Origin: Lineus longissimus
Lineage: Eukaryota > Nemertea > Pilidiophora > Heteronemertea > Lineidae
Direction of reading: 5' to 3'
Length of the DNA: 64,000 bases
Assembly: GCF_910592395.1 (NCBI RefSeq)
Contig: NC_088318.1
Span: forward strand, 5,108,756-5,172,755
In this document: in pieces, positions 47,687-63,344 of the stretch
How positions within the stretch are numbered: position 1 is the stretch's first letter
Layout of the letters: each line of letters begins with the position of its first letter
Made by a program: the position numbers and the translations under genes
Notes under the pieces: generated by a model
Databases searched by the model: none
Told to the model about the DNA's origin: nothing
The model's input: the letters and a program-made list of their open reading frames with translations, nothing else

Positions 47687-48960
47687 GCCTGTTATTTCCG
47701 AAGAAGAAACCCAATTATCATCGACGTGTGACACAGATTAGATCTGAGTGATCAGTAAGCCAAATAATAAGTGATGATGCTTGTAACACAAAAAAATGTC
47801 CATTGTATAATGCTCTGTTCGGTGAGCCAAGGAGGCAAACTTTCAAAGGCCTATAAGTTTGTCATATAGATTGTTGAATATATACCAGACTATCGATTGC
47901 TGCATATTTCGTCATAAAGATCAATAAGTGTTAAAATGGAACATCATTATGGCACAATTGTGAGGTTGACTTATGATCACCATTACCTGCATTAGGCAAA
48001 GCTAGCTGGGCAGCGGGGGGGGGGGGGGGGAGGTGTCAGATACCGCAGAAGTCACCAAAATAATGTCTTACATGTATATATTTATGATCGGTGTTTCAGG
48101 CCGAATGTTTTCAAAAAGTGTCAATTAGCCACTCTTCCCCAAGAGAGCCTCCCCTTCCGAAAGACCAGCTACGCACATGACCAGTCGACTTCATGCGCAG
48201 CAGGCAGCCCCCATCGTCTTCGACCATCTGGTGACTATAATCTGTCTTCATCTCCAAGCAGTGATAGGGCGCAAGACATTCGTCGGCTGGTCTGGTATGG
48301 TTCGCATAGGCTCACCCATTGTTTATCACTAATATTTCAAGTACTTTCAGCAACGTCGAAATCTTGTGGTCAAGATGCATGGGGATGGTATGACTGAGTG
48401 ATAAAAATATTCCTCGTGGAAGCATGAGCGCAGCCGATGTACTGTCACGTAGTAGAGTTGGCGACTAGGGCATTAATAAGGACCAAAGACCTATGAGTGA
48501 CCCTAAGTGTAAATACTAGTTAGCTCACTCAATTAGGTCACCTCATTAACCCCATCCAACACAGGCCTTTGATCTCATATGCCCTATTTTGGGAAGCGAG
48601 GCTATTGATCTTCAATGCCCTATTTTGGGAAGCACTGATATTTTTCAACGTTTTTTTTTCCTTTCTGGGAAAAGTCGGACAATGTCGGACTTTCGTCGGA
48701 TAAATCAGGACAAAGTTAGAGAAACTGTTAAGAAGTCGGAAAAGCCTCTACTAGTGAATGTATTTTGATGTTCCACACGTGCACAAGGTTATGCCGATAG
48801 TACCACGTCGCAACTGATGATACCAGTAGAGGTAATTCCTTCGCCGCCGAGTATACTGACGACTTTTGGCTTTTCTATCTGTATCCCTGGAAATTTGTTA
48901 TGCTGCTCATCAGATAGAAGCAACTCTTTTCCCTCATTACATGGCCAAATTATTCATTAA

Positions 48961-51900
48961 TTACATGGCCTCCACTTTTAGCTTGTAGTGAAATCCTGTT
49001 TTAACCTCTGCCTTTAAGTTAGTTCTTATTTGTAAAACATAAATCGACTTTGAGAAAAGCTCACATTTCTTTGTTTTCTGCGAGAAAATAGCATGTTTGC
49101 AAGGAACAATCCACGATTTACAATACGCAATGCAACTTATTGTTGTGCGTCGTGTTGCTGTTTCAATCGGGCCAGATACGTCATATAAGCTTCTGTCCGT
49201 GTTTGTCCGGATGTACTTCCCTCTATCAACGACGACTGAAAAAACAAAACGTAAAGAATTTAGCCAGCTACCTATTGGGGTTCTGTTGAAGAGTTTCTGA
49301 CTTAAGCCCCGTATTTTAATACAATACTCGATTCGAGGAAGAAGTATATTGTGGTTTTGAATGAGAAACAAACATGCTACACTTGACGAGATATCAGACC
49401 ACTGATCGAGCAATAGCGATGGTCAGTGGCATTAAGTTACCTACTTGAGTGAGCTAATTAGTATTCACACTTTGGGTCCCTCTTACTGTTTGGCTCACAC
49501 CTCATTATCCCCATTCAATCTTTATTGACCTATTTTGGGAAGTCCTGATATTATCGCAAGTTTAAAAAATATCCGAGCTTACAGGGAAAAGTCGGACATT
49601 GTCGGACTTTTGTCAGATAAATCAGGAAAAAGTTAGAGAAACCGTCAAGACTCCTACTGGTGATATAAGTTATAACATCGCGTACACCTACTGGCGCTAT
49701 GGAACTTCTTGACATTGCTTGGAGAAAGTTCATGGTAATAAACACGGAGGCTACTCATGGTTCCAATAAACACACCAGTTTTCCTGCTTTGATGATGGTG
49801 CCAATCTGCCTTCCACCCGAGCTGATACCGCTCATGCTCGTTGTAAACACTGTCCAGGTTACTTCCCATGATATGTTGCCTTTGGACAACTTGACCATTC
49901 ACATATATCGCTGCTGTACGCTCTCGACGGTCCCAAGTCACAACGACAGATGTCCACCGTAGCAAGTTTAATAAGGTATCTTTAATTTTGCAATGCAGGT
50001 GAATGATATCATTTTTAAAAGCCTTACGGAGGCTAAACACAAATTCGTTTCTTGAAAAATAAAGCCCAAACTGGTTTGGTCTTCTCCTGTCACTTAGTAG
50101 CACCGCCATTCTATTATGTTCAAGTTTGAAAATATAAAGAGCTATAGTGAAACTAAAGCCTCTCATTTCGAATCTTGGAATTTTGATCCTTGCCGTGTTG
50201 TCCCTCATTGCCAAGACGGACCGGAATATGACTGAATGAACGTAATCTGCGTTACCAGTGATTCTGAATAATGAACCAATAATAAAAAAGAAAATGAAAA
50301 TGAAATCAAGTTACTTCACGCTAGTTAAGAGCTTCCTGAGGAAACCATTGGTTAATGTTCTCTGGCCCAGCTAACATTGATTTCCTCAGGATGCTACAAG
50401 AGATGTCTTCGGGAAACTGTGTTGTTGTCCTCAAAATTAACTCGGGTAAAAGCCCTTGATTTCCGTAATTACATCGTTCCATGGTTGCTAACAGGGGGCG
50501 CCACCTTGTTTACCTCGTCCACGATCCGTAGAGTAGATCACAAAGAGATTCATAGCGTTCGATTAGCTCCAAAACGAATATAAATTGACTTGTTTATTTC
50601 AAAAGTTCTATGTGATCTGTGTTGGGTTTTTTCTTGTAGGTACGATAGCTATGCTCTGCTATGATTCGATTATCATCAAGAGCCTGTGCCACATCCCGGG
50701 CTTCGCGGTTTGATAGAAATCTGTGTCGGCAGAGAGATCATAATCCTAGACATTAGATCTGCTTGGAGAATGGTCTATGAAGCCATTCTCGATGCAGACT
50801 ACTCGAAGCGGCAAACTTATTCCTTAGGATCTGGTATGATTCGTCTCTACATCGGTTGAGCGGACAATTGGTAAGTGATATTAGTCATCCCAGTCGGTTT
50901 GAGACCTACTTTCGTAATTGCTTGTACATGTATATCTTAAAGCCTATATACCTCACGTCTGGATGAGGTTCGTATAACTGACGATTGCTGAAAGAGGAAC
51001 GAGAATCTTCCAATTATATCTGTGAAGGTCTCACTAGCAAGTGGAAACGTGGCCGCCTTTAGTCCTACCTCAAAAATACAGTTCTTCAGGCGCATCCCGT
51101 CTCCATGTTAATGTATGGGCCTATCCTATTCCAAATACTACTTACTTAAACGTCATGATCATAATTTCCATGTACAGATGATGCTTTGGTAATTTTATGA
51201 GGCACTCTTCTGTGAGTTTAGGACCACGCCGCCACTCCAGTTGGGCCTCATAGCCGAATATACGTCCAAGCCGCGGGGCGAGATTTGTCCAAGTTCATTG
51301 AGGGCGAATTTTCTTCATTCGTGTTCTGGGCCATATAGCGAAACAAGCTTAGATGGGTTACACTTTTGGCCATGAACCTTTAAAGTACATATATCCGGTT
51401 ATCTTATCCAGAAGTATTAAGGTAGCAGGATGGGTTGGGCGTTTGTGGTTTCTGAGTCTGAGGGGGTTGGTGTCTGTTGACTGTGCTTTAAGAGAGACTA
51501 GGCATGGCGCCAGTCTCTCTTAAAGCACAGTCAACAGGCATTTGGTCTCAGTATTTGGGTAAGTACAGAATCAAGGCAGCTCAGAGAGCAATGATTGAAC
51601 GATGCTGTGGACAAGTCCAAGGATACTGCATCAGTCACGACCAACTTTTCATCAGAAAAAGTCGCCACCAGCATATTCAATGTTCAGTTCCAACCTGTAC
51701 CAGTCCAATGCACGCCTGTCATGGTCAGCAGTGGTCAGCTTAGCGCGATATGGAACATTCTTCCGAAACTCAAGCGAGGGAAGTCTGCTCATTAGCATAT
51801 CTCGCGCACTGCTCCTTCTTGTCAAACATCGTAGTGAAATCGTAATGGAAAACGTCTGGCTTTGCGCCAGACATTGAGACTAATAAGTGAAGAACTAATA

Positions 51901-52628
51901 GGTAAAGAACTTCTACTTGCGCGAGACTGCTGTGATAAAATTATCATTGCAGAGACTCCGGTTACGAACACATATATTTTTTACAATCAAAAATGCCCTC
52001 AAAAGACGACATGGAATGATTATTTTATTGATATTTCCTACTATATAGCTTCCAAGTATCTTGATACAAACAGATTGGCGTTAGGTCGCATGCTTTTCTT
52101 TCCTGGTGACACTATAAAGCAAAATAGTTGCAACCCCGTAAATGCGCTATAAGTCCAATAATAAGTGACGGTGACCCGTTATAAATGTTTCGCCAGCTTC
52201 GTTTTTTGCCGCTACGCGGCGCTTTGGGCCCTTGCGTCGAGGTCAGCTCTTGTGCCTCAAAAATCTCCTTTACATAGCATATAAACCCGCTCCTTGGTCC
52301 CAAGTCGGGCAATTCTGATGTGAGTTTTGACCATTTTCAGGGCTTGGGTAGGTCTGACGTCTCGCCCAGCGGGGTCCACCGCTGGCTAGTGAGACCCACG
52401 CTCAACTTTGGTGGGCGGAAGCTCGAGGGGGCGGTTGCGGCGGTCAGGAATGAATCGGTTGGGTTCTTCTTTATAGAGAAAATATCGAGGAAGAGTGGGG
52501 ATATGGGAAAGAAAGCACTGAGTGTGTTTATGGTGGTACTTACGCTCCATAATTTGATGTAAGATTGCCTCTGTTACGAGGGAAATGATGATTGACAGCC
52601 ATAAATTGAAATGCAGAAGGCGTTTCAT
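48961..52628 (-). pseudogene. Unit D: LamG-PAN gene with a shifted mini-exon
   Basis: Exons: 52628-52544 (type 2 signal peptide, GTAAGT donor), 50987-50952, 50203-49692 (512 nt, open LamG body) and 49235-48961 (275 nt, open PAN exon, TAA). The mini-exon is only 36 nt because seven bases present in unit B (GCCTCAA) are missing, so phases 1 and 2 no longer fit and the LamG frame is lost. Everything else looks functional. It is called a pseudogene for that single lesion; use of an unseen alternative exon cannot be excluded. An insertion of about 0.8 kb lies in intron 1. Confidence 0.65.
51408..52229. mobile_element. About 820-bp insertion in intron 1 of unit D, with a 26-bp palindrome
   Basis: Unit B runs straight from GGTTATCTTAT to GAGGTCAGCTC (34856-34876). 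Unit D has about 820 extra bases between these points. The insert holds inverted arms at 51474-51499 and 51512-51537 (26 bp, 12-nt loop). It also has a short ORF (51595-51795) reading TSIFNVQFQPVPVQCTPV, which I do not recognise. No TIR or target duplication was seen at the edges. Confidence 0.55.
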
Positions 52629-53857
52629 GCTGGGCGTTTCCGCATAAGAAACCCGATTATCATCGACGTCTCAGTGATTTGATTATCAATTATGAATTGA
52701 GGAACGTTAATCAGCGCTGTTCGGTGAGCCAACTATGCAAACTTAAAAGGCCTATAAGTATGTCTTATAGATTGTTGTATATATACCAGACTATCGATTG
52801 CTGCATATTTCGTCATGAAGATCAATAAGTGTGTAAATGAAACATCATGATGGCACAATTGTGAGGTTGACTTATGATCAACATTACCAGCATAAGGCAA
52901 AGCTAGCTGGGCAGCGGGGGGGGGGGGGGGGGGGTGTAAGATGCCGAAGAAGTCATCAAAATAATGTCTTATATGCATCATTTTATGATCGGTGATTCAG
53001 GCCGAATGTTTTCAAAAAGTGTCAATTAGCCACCCCGCCCCAAGAGAGCCTCCCAGACCGAAAGACTAGCTACGCACATGACCAGTCGACTTCATGCGTA
53101 GCGGGCAGCCCCCATCGTCTTCGACCATGTGATGTCCGTAATCTGTCTTCATCTCCAAGCAGTGATAGGGCGCAAGACATTCGTCGGCTGGTCTGGTATG
53201 GTTCACATAGGCTCACCCATTGTTTATCACTAATATTTCAAGTACTTTCAGCAACGTCGAAATCTTGTGGTCAAGATGCATGGGTATGGTATGACTGACT
53301 GATAAAAGTATTCCTCGTAGAAACATGAGCTCTGCCGATGTACTGTCACGTAGTAGAGTTGGCGACTAGGGCAATAATAAGGACCAAAGACCTATGAGTG
53401 ACCCTAAATGTAAATACTAATTAGCTCACTCAATTAGGTCACCTCATTAACCCCATCCAACACAGGCCTTTGATCTCTAATGCCCTATTTTGGAAAGCGA
53501 GGCCTTTGATCTTTAATGCCCTATTTTAGGAAGCCCTGATATTTTTCACCATTTTCTTTTCCTTTCTGGGAAAAGTCGGACAATGTCGGACTTTTGTCGG
53601 ATAAATCAGGACAAAGTTAGAGAAACTGTTCAGAAGTCGGAAAAGCCTCTACTAGTGAATGTATTTTGATGTTCCAAACGTGCACAAGGTTATGCCGATA
53701 GTACCACGTCGCAACTGATGATACCAGTAGAGGTAATTCCTTCGTCGCCGAGTATACTGACGACTTTTGGCTTGTCTATCTGTATCAATGGAAATATGTT
53801 TTGTTGCTCATCAGATAGAAGCAACTCTTTTCAATCATTACATGACCAAATTATTCA

Positions 53858-57326
<3,469 letters not shown>

Positions 57327-57841
57327 GCTGGGTGAAATACTCGATTCGAGGAAGAAGTATATTGTGGTTTTGAATAAGACACAAACAAGCTGTCACTTGC
57401 CGTGATATCAGACCGCTGATCGAGCAATGGCGATGGTCAGGTAATAGCCGATCAACTTCATTTGGAAGTAGATTGCATATAAGTGCATGCTTTACTTTAC
57501 GTCAATGTATTGACGCGCATAGTCCGACAATGTCCGACTTTTCCCTGAAAGGGACGGCTTTTTTAAAAACCTTTCATAATATCAGGGCTTCCCAAAATAG
57601 GGCTATGAAAATCAAAGGACTATCTTAAATGCGGTTAATGAGGTTACCTAATTGAGTGAGCTTATTGGTATTCACACTTTGGGTCACTCTGGGTGTGTGT
57701 TTCACACTTTATATCACATGTTTTTAAAAAAATCCGACCTCTTAGGGAAAAGTCGGACTTTGTCGGACTTTTGTCAGATAAATCAGGAAAAAAGTTATAA
57801 AAACCGTTAAGGCTCCGTTATGTCGTCGCGTTTACCTATAC

Positions 57842-60800
57842 TGGCGCTATGGAACTTCTTGACATTGCTTCGAAAAAGTGCATGGTGATAAACATGGAGA
57901 CTACTCATGGATCCGATAAACACACCCATTCCACCGTGCTCATCCCCCTTCCATCCGAGCTGATACCGCTCATGCTTGTTGTAAACACTGTCCAGGTTAC
58001 TTCTCATGACATGTTGCCTATGGACAACTTGACCATTCACATACATCGCTGCTGTACGCTCTCGACGGTCCCAAGTCACAACGACAGATGTCCACACTAG
58101 CAGGTTTAATAAGGTATCTTTATTTTTGCAGTTCAAGAAATTGAGATTTTTATAATGAACCTGATAGAGTCTAAATACTAATGCTTTTCGTGAAAAATGA
58201 AAGCAAAACTGGAATGGTATTGTCCAGTCACCTAGTAGCATCGCCAGTCTATTATGTTGGAGTATGTATATATAAAGAGCTATAGTGAAACTAAAGCCTC
58301 TCATTTCGAATCTTGGAATTGTGATCCTTGACGTGTTGTCCCTAATTGTCAAGACAGACCGGAATATGACTGAGTGAACGTAAGCTGCGTTACCAGTTAT
58401 TTTGAATAACGAACAAATAATAAAAAAGAAAATGAAATGAAATCTTGTTACTTCACGCCAGTTAAGAGCATCGTGAGGAAATCATTGGTTAACGTTTGGC
58501 CCTGCTAACCACGGTGGATAACCGTAGCGTTTCAGCGAACAAATGTACGGTTCAGGGAACAGCCGCTTATGCACTCTAGCAGATGACGTGAGTTGAAAAT
58601 CAGTACAGTAAAATATGGAAGATATGGATACATTTTTGCGATGTTGCGGCCGGGCTTTTGCTAGATACTATCCTTCAGATCATAACGCGATGGTTTTTGT
58701 CGTTTATAGGGCTAATTGATTACAATTTTTTAAAAGTTTAGTAGGGTACCATGTCATCGGTAGGCTGTCAGGTTCCCTTCAAAGCTATGGAATCAACCTC
58801 TGGGCATGTGTTTCGTGGTGTTTCATTCGCAATTCTGCCCTTTTCTTATTTTTTTTCGTTATTTTGACCGATATCTGCAATACCCATACACATTTAGCGA
58901 ACCCTCGAGTGGTTCATTAACTTCACCTTGTACAGTTTAACAAAGGCAACCTGTTCTTCGAAATTCAGTTTCTGACGTATACTGCTGCACTCCATGACAC
59001 GGTACCGGCATGGTGATCCCAGTTCTTCTCGTCTCCATGAACATTATATCAATAATCATCAATGTTCATATAAAACAGAACAAAAAGGTATAAGCAAACA
59101 ACAATTTGACTGATAGAATTTTATTTTTTACTTTCAACAAAGAAGTTGTTCTCCGAGCAACGGTTCGTAATAAGCTCGTAAGGTGCGAAGCACTGGTGTG
59201 CGACGTATGTGTAAAATGGACGCTCAATCAGCACGAGACACGTCAAAGATAGCACTGGTGAGAACCTTTACAAGTGTGCGATGTGCGACAAGACCTACAA
59301 GCATAAAGTGCACTCTCCAGGATGGTGTATGAGATACTGCTCGACGAGACCGTGCATTTTCGTCGACGTTTTCTCACAAAAGTTGTGAAGAAACATTGCC
59401 CCTGAAATTTTAAACAAGTTTAGTAGGGTACCATGTCATCGCTGTCTAGTTAACGGTAGGCCGTCAGGCTCCCTTCAAAGCTTTAGAATCTACCTCTGGG
59501 CATGTGTTTCGTGGTGTTTCATTCGAAATTCTGCTCTTTTCTTAATTTTTTTCCGTGATTTTGACCGATTTCTGCAATGACCATTCATGTTTAGCGAACC
59601 CTCGAGTGGTTCAGCGACTTCACCTTGTGTGGTTTAACAAATTTCGTTAAAATTCAGTTTCAGACGTATACTGCAGCATTTCATGACACGGTACCGGCAT
59701 GGTAATCCCAGTTCTTCTCGTCTCCATGGACATCCTATCCATAAACGAAGGTTCATATAAAACAGAGTACGGTGTGCCACAAGACCTACAAGCATAAAGT
59801 GCACTCTCCGTGATGGTGTATGAGAAACTGCTCGACAAGACCGTGCATTTTCGTCGACGTTTTCTCACAAAAGTTGCTCCTGAAATAGAGTAAAATATTC
59901 GGCTAATTGAAGACAATTCCCACGCCTCGAAGGCAAAAACGATCGACTATTGGTAGTAAAGTTACCTTTTAGATTGAGAATTATGACTGTCTGGGCCATA
60001 TTACGAGTGAAATGCGATAAATAATTTTTAATCGTTGAACCATACAACCCGTACACTTTCAGTGCGTTACATTGCTAAACCGGTGTACAGTAATATCGCT
60101 AAACATCGTACACTTTCATGAAGTCAACATGTTTTGCAATGTATCTCAGCAAAAGGGCATGCATATTACTTGTTACTTCGTCAGTCTTTATTGTTAGCTT
60201 TGTAGTACATGATAGCCATGCAAAAATGGCGTCAATTTCAGACGCTTCGCCATAAAATGATATCAAATTTCTAACTTTCAACGTGAATGTTAGCTCTGTT
60301 TCTCTTAGTCAGAACCACATGGGCATACTGATGTAAACTACAACAACTGATGATGCATGCATTATAAGCAGAACCGGATTAAACCACAGGACCTTACCGA
60401 AAATTGTAAAAATGTGTGCTACCTTGAAAATTCGAGCAAAACGGAAGTTCGCTAAACCGTACATGTTGGTCGCTAAACCGCTACGGTTATCCACCGTGCT
60501 GACATTAATCCCTGATTTCCTCAGGATGCTATAGGAGATGTCTTCGGGAAACTTTGTTGTTGTCCTCAAAATCAACTGGGGAAAAGCTCTTGATTTCCGT
60601 AACTACATCGTTCCATGGTTGCCAACAGGGGGCGCCACCTTGTTTACCTCGTCCACGATCACAGGTGCGTGAAGATACCAGATTTATTGCGATTGATCAG
60701 CTCCGAAATAAATAATTGACACAACCTGAAGAACAAATACTTCAAGAGACAGAGGCCATTAATCAGAATTTGTAGGTAAGGATGGTTTGACAGGCTTACT

Positions 60801-62103
60801 CTATGTAAAAATGGGCGTTCATTCTAAAAAAACAGTCTTATTTGCACCACTCAAGACAAAATAGCCATTTTAACCCTTTTTGCAAAAATTGCCATATTTT
60901 GATAATAAATACTGGCTTCTGATTACAATTTTAGGTAAGGTAGGTTTTTGCGGCCTATTCAATGTACACAGGTGTGCTGATGCCGAAAACAGCAGTCTTA
61001 TGTGAACCACTCAAGATAGCCATTTAACCCTTTTTGGCCATATATGACCCTAAGTGGTCAAATACTAGTTTTTATTCCAAATTTTAGGTGCACCCTATCA
61101 CTCCTTTATCTCCAGCGTTCTATGTGTTCTCTGGGGGGGGGGGGGGGGGGTCTGGTTGTAGGGACTTGGCGATTTAATGAACATCCATGTTGGCAGAGAG
61201 ACTATTCTTGGCCATGAATGGCCTTTGTAGCCATTCTCAATGCAGGGTACTCGAAGCAGCACCCTGACTCATTAGATTCTGTTATGTTTCGTCTCTGCAT
61301 CATTTGATCGGACAATGGGTATTAAGTGATATTGGCAATCAAAGTCGGTTTGAGACCTCCTTTCGTGATTGCTTGTAAGTCCATATACCCACCTCACGTC
61401 TGGATGAGGTCCATTCAGACTATAACTGCTGATAGCTGAAAGAGGAACGAGAATGTTCATTGAACTACCTCACGTCTGGATGAGGTCCATTCAGACTATA
61501 ACTGCTGATAGCTGAAATAGGAACGAGAATATCCTTAGACGAGAATTCTTCCAACGATATCCTTCTCTGTTTGATGGGCGGAAGTACGAGGGGAGTTGGC
61601 TGTGGTCTAGACCAATACTTCGTCCCCAAAAGGGACGAAATGCGACGTGCCTATTGCGATAATGATTTGTTGCCGAAACAATGGCTTGATTGGTTGGCTA
61701 ACCTTGTGACGTCAAATTATTTTTAAACCGAGGGGTTTTCCTGTTTTTCATCATGGCTTAAGTTTAAATGCGTTTGGGCTAGAATTCCTGGCTTTTTTCG
61801 AGCTCACACATGGGCTCGATGTACAGCGTAGCGGATCGAGGCTATATAATGAGCTAGCTGCGGTCAGGAATGAATCTGTTGGGTTCATCTTTGGGCTCGA
61901 GGGAGGTGGCTGCGATCATGCATGAACCTGTTGGGTTCATCTTTGAAGAGAAAATATCGAGTAAGAGTGGGGAAATGCGATAGAGAGCACTAAGTATGTA
62001 TATAGTGGTACTCACGCTCCATATTTTGACGCCGGACTGACGCTGTCACCAAGGTAATGGTGATTGACGACAGCCACAAACGGGAATGCAGCAGACTTTG
62101 CAT
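57842..62103 (-). CDS. Unit F: LamG family gene lacking its own PAN exon
   Basis: Exons: 62103-62016 (88 nt, type 1 signal peptide), a mini-exon (61511-61469 or 61435-61393) and 58341-57842 (500 nt, open LamG body with FSFTIALYIYI, WTSVVVTWDRRERT and VFIGSMSSLHVYHH). The donor here is GTATAG, weaker than the usual GTAGGT. The PAN exon expected near 57.2 kb is absent: homology breaks at about 57330 and joins the unit E signal-peptide exon. The next PAN exon downstream belongs to unit E (54138) and fits in phase, so a fused transcript is conceivable. Otherwise it is a 3'-truncated gene. Confidence 0.55.
58510..60498. mobile_element. Uninterrupted TIR DNA transposon (1989 bp) in unit F
   Basis: Starts CACGGTGGATAACCGTAGCG and ends with the inverted CGCTACGGTTATCCACCGTG; imperfect TIRs of about 50 bp. 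Flanked by GCTAAC and GCTGAC, a possible 6-bp target duplication with one change. At 58544-58551 it keeps the site that is occupied by Gypsy in unit C. No transposase was recognised. Contains zinc-finger relics and an internal duplication (blocks at about 58738 and 59418). Confidence 0.75.
59191..59312 (+). pseudogene. C2H2 zinc-finger relic in the unit F transposon
   Basis: Same two finger-like segments as at 44781-44900 (VCDVCVKWTLNQH, then TGENLYKCAMCDKTYKHK), with the same frame slip. The lesions therefore predate the duplication that made units C and F. Confidence 0.55.
61393..61511 (-). repeat. Two 76-bp repeats with 43-nt mini-exons (unit F)
   Basis: Candidate exons 61511-61469 and 61435-61393, both encoding ISSYSLNGPHPDVR, 76 bp apart, each with acceptor and donor. 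The two copies match each other more closely than they match unit C, which suggests local copying or conversion. Confidence 0.75.
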
Positions 62104-63344
62104 GCCTTTCCGAAGAAGAAACCCAATTATCATCGACGTGTGACACAGATTAGATCTGAGTGATCAGTAAGCCAAATAATAAGTGATGATGCTTGTAGCA
62201 CAAAAATAGTGTCCATTGTATAATGCTCTGTTCGGTGAGCCAAGGAGGCAAACTTTCAAAGGCCTATAAGTTTGTCATATAGATTGTTGAATATATACCA
62301 GACTATCGATTACTCCATATTTCGTCATAAAGATCAATAAGTGTTAAAATGAAACATCATGATGGCACAATTGCGAGGTTGACTTATGATCACCATTACC
62401 TGCATTAGGCAAAGCTAGCTGGGCAGCGGGGGGGGGGGGGGGGGGGGGTGAGGTGTCAGATACCGCAGAAGTCACCAAAATAATGTCTTACATGTATATG
62501 TATTATATGTATTAGCCACTCTTCCCCAAGAGAGCCTCCCCGACCGAAAGACCAGCTACGCACATGACCAGTCGACTTCATGCGCAGCAGGCAGCCCCCA
62601 TCGTCTTCGACCATCTGGTGACTATAATCTGTCTTCATCTCCAAGCAGTGATAGGGCGCAAGACATTCGTCGGCTGGTCTGATATGGTTCGCATAGGCTC
62701 ACCCATTGTTTATCACTAATATTTCAAGTACTTTCAGCAAAGTCGAAATCTCGTGGTCAAGATGCATGGGTATGGTATGACTTAGTGATAAAAATATTCC
62801 TCGTAGACACATGAGCGCTGCCGATATACTGTCACGTAGTCGAGTTGGCGACTAGGGCATTAATAAGGATCAAAGACCTATGAGTGACCCTAAGTGTAAA
62901 TACTGATTACCTCACTCAATTAGGTCACCTCATTAACCCCATCCAACACAGGCCTTTGATCTCTAATGCCCTATTTTGAAAAGCGAGGCCTTTGATCTTT
63001 AATGCCCTATTTTGGGAAGCCCTGATATTTTTCACCGGTTTTTTTCCTTTCTTGGAAAAGTCGGACAATGTCGAACTTTTGTCGGATAAATCAGGAAAAG
63101 TTAGAGAAACTGTTCAGAAGTCGGAAAAGCCTCTACTAGTGAATGTATTTTGATGTTCCACACGTGCACAAGGTTATGCCGATAATATCACGTCGCAACT
63201 GATGATACCAGTAGAGGTAATCCTTCGTCGCCGGGTATACTGACGACTTTTGGCTTGTTTTTCGCTATCAATGGAAACGTGTTATGCTGCTCATCAGATA
63301 GAAGCAACTCTTTTCCCTCATTACATGTCCAAATTATTCATTAA

